Assembly: GCA_017404585.1 (NCBI GenBank)
Contig: JAFRCB010000313.1
Coordinates: 1 to 11,204, forward strand
Direction of reading: 5' to 3'
Source of the DNA: Lachnospiraceae bacterium
GTDB lineage: Bacteria > Bacillota > Clostridia > Lachnospirales > Lachnospiraceae
DNA: 11,204 nt
Part shown: one piece after another, positions 7,140-11,204 of the stretch
Position numbering within the stretch: position 1 is the first letter of the stretch
How the letters are laid out: every line of letters begins with the position of its first letter
Program-made: the position numbers and the translations under genes
The notes under the pieces: model-generated
What the model was told of the DNA's origin: nothing
Databases searched by the model: none
The model's input: only the letters and a program-made list of their open reading frames with translations

Positions 7140-7694
7140 TTATTTAGCTTCCACCAGATATTCGTATGCGTTGTCTTTGAGGTAACCCGTAACAGCCGAG
7201 TAAGGCTCACTGTCCGCATAATCATCAATGACGGTGATGTTCATGCCATCCTCATAGAGATCCTCCATCGTCTTTCCGAACTCATCAACATCCGCACACA
7301 GATACTCATTGATAAAAATATTCTTCTCCTTGACGCGGATCATCAGCGTGTCGGTATCCTCGGCAGCTTTTCGGGCCTCCTCGAGTGTGACTGACTCAAC
7401 CTCGCTTGATATCGTACTCTCGACGACCTGACCATTATCACCGGTTCCCGTACCGATCCCGGGGCCTAATCCCAGACCGGCTCCGCCGCCAAAGATAAGG
7501 CTCGCAATGATGGCCAGCACGCCGGCACCGGTGCCTGCATTTGCAGCACGCTTTTTCCCATCGGACGGACGAGGTTCAGGACCTCCGGATCGCACGGCAC
7601 TCTTCATTCTGGACGCGTCTCCCCGGCCGATTGCAACACGGCCTCCGACACCCAGCACTACCAGACATATTCCGACGAATAATAATGTTGACAT
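7140..7694 (-). CDS. Membrane protein with two TM segments and a C-terminal ExbD/TolR-like domain
   Basis: I do not recognize a named family for the full 184-residue protein. It shows an N-terminal hydrophobic segment (3-21), a basic linker (about 22-52), a second Gly-rich hydrophobic segment (54-76), a Gly/Thr-rich stretch, and a C-terminal domain (about 100-182). The pattern of that domain (LMIRVKEKNIFINEY, then EDLYEDGMNITVIDDYADSE, then AVTGYLKD) resembles the strand-helix-strand extracytoplasmic domain of ExbD/TolR. It has no membrane Asp of the ExbD kind, so it is unlikely to carry the proton path. AAGGAGGG precedes ATG 7694-7692. It is the last gene of the proton-channel operon, about 100 nt after the second, and ends at the bidirectional terminator. 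The ExbD-like call is inferred from pattern only. Confidence 0.7.
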   Translation of the reverse strand: MSTLLFVGICLVVLGVGGRVAIGRGDASRMKSAVRSGGPEPRPSDGKKRAANAGTGAGVLAIIASLIFGGGAGLGLGPGIGTGTGDNGQVVESTISSEVESVTLEEARKAAEDTDTLMIRVKEKNIFINEYLCADVDEFGKTMEDLYEDGMNITVIDDYADSEPYSAVTGYLKDNAYEYLVEAK

Positions 7695-7796
7695 ATTCCC
7701 TCCTTATATCAGATGACACACTTGGTCCAAATCTCCTTGGGTCCTCGGTTTGCAATTCATGCGTATCCTTCACTGTGCGCGAGACTTTTAAAGCCC

Positions 7797-8351
7797 CTAA
7801 TACACATATTTATATTTCCTTGTCAGCTTTCCCATGAGCTCATTGATTGCCGTCTGGTCCCGGTACAGAATTCTCTCCGTATTAAGTGACAGGACCACAA
7901 CAGAGTCACTGTTCGAAGTGATGTAATCTACAAGCATCTGATTTAGTCTCGCATATCCGTTCTCCTGATTCTCAGCCGTCAGATTGACCGGAGAAAACTC
8001 CTTGTCTGACGTGAGGACCCGGATCTGCCTTTTTGTGGAATCCTCTTCATCCCAGGTGCAGTAGATCGTCACGATCTTGACTCGCCCTCCTATGACATCA
8101 CTCTCATAATCGGAAAGGCGTTTTTCGTACATTTCCCTTAAAGACTCTTCTTCAGTGAGCCTGGCATTCAGCTCTTCCACCTGCTTTTCAAGCTCCTCTG
8201 TCTTGCTGACCGCCTCCGCTTCCACCGCCTGCGCTTTGGCTGCGTATGCTATGATCACAACAAACAGAAAGATGAAAATCACATCAAGGAGCGGGGTGAG
8301 GTCGATCGGCGCGTTCGGCTGTGAGGATGAGCCCGGATTTTTTCTCTGCAC
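7797..8351 (-). CDS. ExbD/TolR (MotB)-like membrane partner of a proton channel
   Basis: The protein is 184 residues from GTG 8351-8349. One transmembrane segment (about 18-37) carries the conserved proton-path Asp23 in PIDLTPLLDVIF, as in ExbD, TolR and MotB. It is followed by a Glu/Lys-rich coiled coil (about 42-82) and an outside domain (88-184) ending VVVLSLNTERILYRDQTAI, similar to ExbD. The start was chosen because AGGAGG (8363-8358) lies 6 nt upstream of the GTG. An ATG at 8444 would overlap the previous gene by 80 nt and add a low-complexity Arg-rich tail. The gene starts 13 nt after the ExbB-like stop, typical of an obligate pair. No peptidoglycan-binding OmpA-type domain is visible, unlike classical MotB or ZorB. 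Confidence 0.8.
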   Translation of the reverse strand: MQRKNPGSSSQPNAPIDLTPLLDVIFIFLFVVIIAYAAKAQAVEAEAVSKTEELEKQVEELNARLTEEESLREMYEKRLSDYESDVIGGRVKIVTIYCTWDEEDSTKRQIRVLTSDKEFSPVNLTAENQENGYARLNQMLVDYITSNSDSVVVLSLNTERILYRDQTAINELMGKLTRKYKYVY

Positions 8352-8364
8352 GTCCTGCCTCCTC

Positions 8365-9204
8365 TCACTTTGCCTTCGTCTGAACTTTTGTGATTCTGGT
8401 CTCTTTCTTCGGCTTAGCGGGCTGCTGCTCAGCCGGTTCGACAATCTGTGAACTCATTTCGGCAGTCTGCGAACTCGTCTCAGCAGTCTGCGTTTCATCT
8501 GTCAGCCGCTTTGGCTGAGTACCCGACTGTGCTTTTGTTCCTGAATGGTCCGCCGCCTTCCCGCTTCCGGTCTTCGACGTTTTCGCCTGTCCGGCTGCTC
8601 TTTGCTGCGTAATGCCTGCCCGCTCTCCTGAGACCTGCGTCATTTTGGTCCTTGCCTGCCGCACTTCTGTCTGCAGCGTCTGTCTCGTAATAATCGTATC
8701 CGCTTCGTTGAATTTTGCGTCGATCAGGTTAACAAGCCTTCCGAGAAGAACCGCGTCGAGAGCTTTAAGTCCAATGGACGCGACAAGGCCGCACAGAGTC
8801 GTCCACATTGCAGTACCGAGACCGGAGATCATCTGGCTCATATCGGTCGTTCCGCTGCTTGCTATGAGTCCGGCAACGGTTCCCAGGATTCCGAGCAGGG
8901 GTAGAAGAGACGTGAGCTGACCGCAGGTGACATAGTTGGCATAAGCGACACTGAAACGTCCGCGGTTCAGTTCCAGTTCATCCCTGTCGTACCGGACATT
9001 GACCGTAGTAGAAAGACCTACATTTCCGACATCATCAATCCACTCATCTTCATCGTTCGTCGAATGAACACGGACCCTGATCTTATCGAAACTCTTGTAA
9101 ATCTGCCGAAGTTTGGCAAGTACATAGAATTCAAAGAACAGTATTAATGCCCCAAATATTATGATCAGCAGACATAGTAAAAAGCTGGATAAAGATGCAC
9201 CCAA
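8365..9204 (-). CDS. MotA/TolQ/ExbB proton channel family protein with a long disordered tail
   Basis: This 279-residue membrane protein would form the channel ring of a proton-driven motor complex. TM1 is at about 6-30. TM2 (96-117) contains LPLLGILGTVAGLI, the family hallmark, and TM3 (128-150) contains LGTAMWTTLCGLVASIG with the polar Thr pair. Residues 175-279 are a cytoplasmic tail rich in Gln, Thr, Lys and Ser, with a 7-residue repeat (TAETSSQ/TAEMSSQ). A GTG at 9213 overlaps the Shine-Dalgarno AGGAGGT (9218-9212), so TTG 9204-9202, with a 7-nt spacer, is the likelier start. It lies 13 nt upstream of the ExbD-like gene. Gram-positives lack an outer membrane, so a TonB- or Tol-type role is not expected and the task of the complex is unknown. 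Confidence 0.85.
   Translation of the reverse strand: MGASLSSFLLCLLIIIFGALILFFEFYVLAKLRQIYKSFDKIRVRVHSTNDEDEWIDDVGNVGLSTTVNVRYDRDELELNRGRFSVAYANYVTCGQLTSLLPLLGILGTVAGLIASSGTTDMSQMISGLGTAMWTTLCGLVASIGLKALDAVLLGRLVNLIDAKFNEADTIITRQTLQTEVRQARTKMTQVSGERAGITQQRAAGQAKTSKTGSGKAADHSGTKAQSGTQPKRLTDETQTAETSSQTAEMSSQIVEPAEQQPAKPKKETRITKVQTKAK
8445..8486 (-). repeat. 21-bp tandem repeat coding a 7-residue repeat in the ExbB-like tail
   Basis: Two units (8445-8465 and 8466-8486) are identical at 17 of 21 positions, and a degenerate third copy begins at 8487. They encode the repeats TAETSSQ/TAEMSSQ. The differences are single bases scattered along the unit, so the duplication is not very recent. Confidence 0.7.
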
Positions 9205-9341
9205 GTTATCCACCTCCTAACAGGCTTTCACACCATAAGCCGACAGCTATCGCCTGTGAATCTCCGCTCCGGGCATCACTTCGGCTCTTATGAACAGGTG
9301 TGATGCCGCACAGCATCATAGACGAAAATGTCTTCTCACAT
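9205..9341 (-). promoter_or_regulatory. Structured mRNA leader of the proton-channel operon
   Basis: Reading the - strand from about 9341, this leader holds overlapping pairings: TGATGC 9318-9313 with GCATCA 9306-9301; GGCATCAC 9307-9300 with GTGATGCC 9279-9272; CATAAGAGCCGA 9292-9281 with TCGGCTTATG 9243-9234 (2-nt bulge); GGCTT 9241-9237 with AAGCC 9227-9223; and ACAGGC 9257-9252 with GCCTGT 9225-9220. Several exclude each other, and the last two abut the RBS at 9218-9212. This suggests cis-regulation of translation. I could not match it to a known riboswitch class. Confidence 0.45.
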
Positions 9342-9346
9342 TTAGT

Positions 9347-9355
9347 ATAATACCA
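9347..9355 (-). promoter_or_regulatory. Extended -10 promoter of the proton-channel operon
   Basis: The - strand reads TGGTATTAT, an extended -10, and shares the 11-mer TGTGGTATTAT with the sugar operon promoter. The -35 position (TGTTTT, 17 bp upstream) is weak. The transcription start would be near 9341-9339. Confidence 0.55.
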
Positions 9356-9523
9356 CATTTCTGTATATAAAAACAGTGAGCATATACGGTAGATGAGCCT
9401 CCACTTCGATATAGCTCGACATTTCCTGTGGAAGCAGCACTTCATCTGCAAGCCCTCTTATGTAGTGCTCTGCCATAAGCACTCTGCCGCTGTTCTCTGC
9501 CGTTACACTTCACAGAAGCACTA
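9356..9523. other. Intergenic region without a recognizable gene
   Basis: Apart from a short inverted repeat (AGTGCT 9464-9469 with AGCACT 9478-9483) I see nothing convincing between the two divergent promoters. Open frames on the - strand here are short, lack ribosome binding sites, or run through promoter elements. Confidence 0.5.
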
Positions 9524-9551
9524 TTGCAAAACAATTTGCATATGATAAAAT
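9524..9551 (+). promoter_or_regulatory. Promoter of the PPOx-type flavoprotein gene
   Basis: A TTGCAA -35 (9524-9529), a 16-bp spacer and an extended -10 TGATAAAAT (9543-9551) place the start near 9558. ATTGCAA (9523-9529) and TTGCAAT (9556-9562) form an inverted repeat around the -10 that could bind a regulator. Confidence 0.6.
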
Positions 9552-9598
9552 AGAGTTGCAATAAACATTCGCAGGGCCCTAAAAGGAGGTACATCACA

Positions 9599-9991
9599 AT
9601 GAGCAAAGTATTTGATTTCATAAAAGAAGCAGGCACATTTTATCTTGCTACAGTAGACGGCGATCAGCCCAAGATACGTCCGCTAGGCGCTGTTATTGAA
9701 TCAGACGGCAAGGTCATCTTCGGCGTAGGCACTTTCAAGGACGTCTACAAACAGCTTACAGCCAATCCGAAGGTCGAGATTGTCGCATGCAAGCCGAACG
9801 CTCACTGGCTCCGCTACACAGGCAAGGTCGTTTTTGAGACAGATGACAAGTATGCCGCAGAAATGATTCCGGCATTCCATCTGGAAGCCATTTACAACGA
9901 AAACACCGGCAACAAGCTGGCTTGCTTCCACCTCGAGGACGCGACAGCTTATGAGATTCCCGTCATGGGTCAGGGGGAGAGTCTCCTTTAA
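9599..9991 (+). CDS. Pyridoxamine 5'-phosphate oxidase family (FMN-binding split-barrel) protein
   Basis: The 130-residue cytosolic protein is typical of the short PPOx-like split-barrel group. It has an N-terminal helix (VFDFIKEAGTFYLATVDGDQPKIRPLG), the barrel strands (KVIFGVGTFKDVYKQL, NPKVEIVACKP) and a C-terminal strand (ACFHLEDATAYEI). The TFYLATVDGDQPKIRP segment is the usual start of this fold, followed by the helix contacting FMN phosphate. It is too short and divergent to be a true vitamin B6 oxidase. A role as a flavin reductase or general FMN protein is more likely in an anaerobe. AAAAGGAGGT precedes ATG 9599. It is monocistronic, with its own promoter and a hairpin after the stop. 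Confidence 0.88.
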   Translation: MSKVFDFIKEAGTFYLATVDGDQPKIRPLGAVIESDGKVIFGVGTFKDVYKQLTANPKVEIVACKPNAHWLRYTGKVVFETDDKYAAEMIPAFHLEAIYNENTGNKLACFHLEDATAYEIPVMGQGESLL

Positions 9992-10023
9992 TCTCTGACG
10001 ATAAAGTTGCTTCGCACTCTGCG

Positions 10024-10053
10024 CGCCTCGGCAAGAACGCCGAGGCGTTCTTG
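10024..10053. terminator. Convergent terminator with two overlapping 9-bp hairpins
   Basis: Hairpin 1 pairs CGCCTCGGC (10024-10032) with GCCGAGGCG (10039-10047). Hairpin 2 pairs CAAGAACGC (10032-10040) with GCGTTCTTG (10045-10053) around a CGAG loop. Each is perfect over 9 bp and they exclude each other. They sit between convergent genes ending at 9991 (+) and 10062 (-). The T-tail is poor on both sides (ATTTCTATC on +). Confidence 0.6.
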
Positions 10054-10061
10054 ATTTCTAT

Positions 10062-10772
10062 CTAAGCGGAAACTGCGGCAAACTTCAGCCTGCAGTCACT
10101 CGGCGCATTCCTGTGGTCACAGTGGTACGCGAGCACAGGGTATTTTTTTGCCAGCTTCTCGAGTTCCTTATAATAGGTGTGACCGAAATACTCTTTGAAC
10201 GATGTCTCATGCAGCACCAGAACATCTCCTGCTTTAGCCCCTGGATGGGCCTTCAGCATCTCCTCGATGCATTTTTCCGAGACCGAAATATCCCCCAGAT
10301 CTCCCGAATAGTATATCAGCCTCTTCCCGAGAACAAAGCTGTAAGCATAGGACATGAGCCCTTTTGAATGCCTGCCTGTGGTATCGACGTACTGTATTTC
10401 AGGAATATTTGAAAGTGGAACAAGCTCCACATATTTGCCCATATCGGACATGAAGCAGCTCATGTATTTGGTAAGTTCATCGCGGAAATCCGGTGTCGCA
10501 TATAATACTTTCACCTTCTCCCCGCCGGTATAGAACTTCTTCAGGATGAGCGGATGCAGCCCACCGGCATGATCACCGTGCAGGTGGGTCAGGAGCACAA
10601 AATCGATCTGTCCCAGCAGATCCTCTTCCAAAATCCTCGGGAAGTTCGCGTATCCGCAGTCGACGAGAACATTCCCCTCTCCGGTCCTGACCAGGATAGA
10701 TGAATTCCCGAGGTCATATGACCACATATTTCCTGTACCTAAAAATCCTATGTCTTCATTTATCCGGATCAT
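10062..10772 (-). CDS. Metallo-beta-lactamase-fold hydrolase
   Basis: This 236-residue cytosolic hydrolase carries the metal-binding motif HLHGDH (63-68), preceded by LVDCG (Asp38). His135, Asp158 in IYYSGD and a final His (217 or 220 in AYHCDH) likely complete a two-metal site in RNase Z-like order. The substrate is not predictable. It lacks the substrate-binding exosite arm of tRNA-processing RNase Z that I would expect, so a phosphodiesterase or lactonase-like role is equally possible. AGGAG lies 7 nt before ATG 10772-10770. It is transcribed toward the PPOx gene and ends at the shared double hairpin. The preceding - strand gene is about 200 nt upstream, separated by a repeat-family terminator, so it probably has its own promoter. 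Confidence 0.88.
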   Translation of the reverse strand: MIRINEDIGFLGTGNMWSYDLGNSSILVRTGEGNVLVDCGYANFPRILEEDLLGQIDFVLLTHLHGDHAGGLHPLILKKFYTGGEKVKVLYATPDFRDELTKYMSCFMSDMGKYVELVPLSNIPEIQYVDTTGRHSKGLMSYAYSFVLGKRLIYYSGDLGDISVSEKCIEEMLKAHPGAKAGDVLVLHETSFKEYFGHTYYKELEKLAKKYPVLAYHCDHRNAPSDCRLKFAAVSA

Positions 10773-10862
10773 CTCTCTGCTCCTGTCAAATTCTTTTTCT
10801 TAATCGTACCAACTTGTACCTGCCTGCAGCAGTCTTCGCCTGAATTTCGCAAAAACGAAAGA

Positions 10863-10960
10863 AGGGAGCTGTCGCTGAAGACGATATCCCCAATACATCC
10901 GTTATGCACATTTGCAACCGAAATATGTAGCAGGGTCACGCCTCAATGCGGTAGCTCCCT
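10863..10960. terminator. Imperfect palindrome, repeat family copy 2, likely terminator of the - strand gene
   Basis: Arms 10863-10875 (AGGGAGCTGTCGC) and 10948-10960 (GCGGTAGCTCCCT) pair over 13 positions as + strand RNA with two G-U wobbles, which become A-C mismatches on the - strand. It begins 10 nt after the stop of the - strand gene at 10970. On that strand it is followed by a T-rich tail (CTTCTTTCGTTTTT). It shares three blocks with the reverse complement of 7028-7121. Confidence 0.6.
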
Positions 10961-10969
10961 CGTTATTCA

Positions 10970-11204
10970 TTACGACTGACGAGATATTAATTCAATGTAT
11001 TCCTGTATCTCCACGCGGATCATATCCTCCGTGACAACGGCAAACTGCTCCATATAGGCATGTCCTTCCTTGTCTCCCTGGTTCGAAGCCGAGCTGGCGA
11101 TTCCGAGGCCTTCCATGATGGAGATGAGATTTGCCCCGGTCTTTCCGTCCAGGACTTTCATCTGCATCAGCAGGTTAGTAAAGTCGTATGCATTGAGGGG
11201 CTTG
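10970..11204 (-). CDS. C-terminal part of an unrecognized protein (runs off the window)
   Basis: An open frame enters at the window's right edge (last readable upstream residues KPLNAYDFTNLL) and ends with TAA at 10972-10970, giving about 78 residues. The segment continues MQMKVLDGKTGANLISIMEG and later DEMIR-like acidic helices (EDMIRVEIQEYIELIS). I do not recognize the family and see no clear motif. Methionines inside this stretch lack a good RBS, so the real start is probably outside the window. Coding is supported by the uninterrupted frame, the sensible composition and the terminator-like repeat right after the stop. Confidence 0.6.
   Translation of the reverse strand, partial: KPLNAYDFTNLLMQMKVLDGKTGANLISIMEGLGIASSASNQGDKEGHAYMEQFAVVTEDMIRVEIQEYIELISRQS

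Noticed and set aside
7059..7394. + strand open frame of 111 codons after deoR
   Set aside because: It starts inside the bidirectional terminator and is antisense to the 7140-7694 gene.
8352..8444. Upstream ATG extension of the ExbD-like gene
   Set aside because: It would overlap the ExbB-like gene by 80 nt and lacks an RBS, whereas GTG 8351 has an ideal AGGAGG.
7140..9204. Zorya anti-phage system (ZorA/ZorB)
   Set aside because: The channel pair is superficially similar, but there is no OmpA-type peptidoglycan domain in the second protein and no ZorC, ZorD helicase or ZorE nuclease beside it.
9206..9636. Two - strand open frames in the 9205-9598 gap
   Set aside because: They run through promoter and leader elements and the PPOx RBS, with Cys/Arg-rich sequences unlike real proteins.
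10845..10860. Small hairpin TTTCG/CGAAA with an A-rich loop upstream of the hydrolase gene
   Set aside because: Only 5 bp and within the T-rich tail of the adjacent terminator repeat; likely chance.

Overview
The window looks like chromosomal DNA of an anaerobic Gram-positive bacterium in the Clostridia, most likely Lachnospiraceae-like. The reasons are strong AGGAGG ribosome binding sites, frequent GTG/TTG starts, AT-rich promoter regions beside moderately GC-rich genes, a lipoprotein-type sugar-binding protein, and hairpin terminators. The genus cannot be named from sequence alone. I see no tRNA, rRNA, CRISPR array, insertion sequence or phage gene.

Positions 1-6980 (+ strand) form a sugar uptake and catabolism locus. 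A strong promoter at about 193-222, with operator-like direct repeats, precedes a xylose-isomerase-like TIM-barrel sugar isomerase. It is followed by a lipoprotein sugar-binding protein, a double-domain ATPase and a permease of the ribose/galactose (CUT2) ABC family. After a terminator-like hairpin come a ribokinase-family kinase and a DeoR-family regulator. The likely logic is uptake by the transporter, aldose-ketose isomerization, phosphorylation by the kinase, and repression by the DeoR protein when the phosphorylated sugar is absent. A 17-bp motif shared by the first promoter region and the deoR leader supports one regulator for both. The sugar cannot be named.

Positions 7140-9204 (- strand) form a three-gene membrane operon: a MotA/TolQ/ExbB-type proton channel protein, an ExbD/TolR-like partner with the conserved membrane Asp and a coiled coil, and a third membrane protein whose C-terminal domain resembles an ExbD/TolR extracytoplasmic domain. 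Its leader of about 135 nt (9205-9341) contains several overlapping, mutually exclusive pairings next to the ribosome binding site. This operon and its leader are the best candidates for an undescribed system here, but their function is unknown.

Positions 9599-11204 hold a small FMN-binding split-barrel (PPOx-type) protein on the + strand, a convergent metallo-beta-lactamase-fold hydrolase on the - strand, and the 3' part of an unrecognized - strand gene cut by the window edge. Two related imperfect palindromes, at about 7028-7121 and 10863-10960 in opposite orientation, lie just after gene ends. They look like members of a dispersed terminator-like repeat family.
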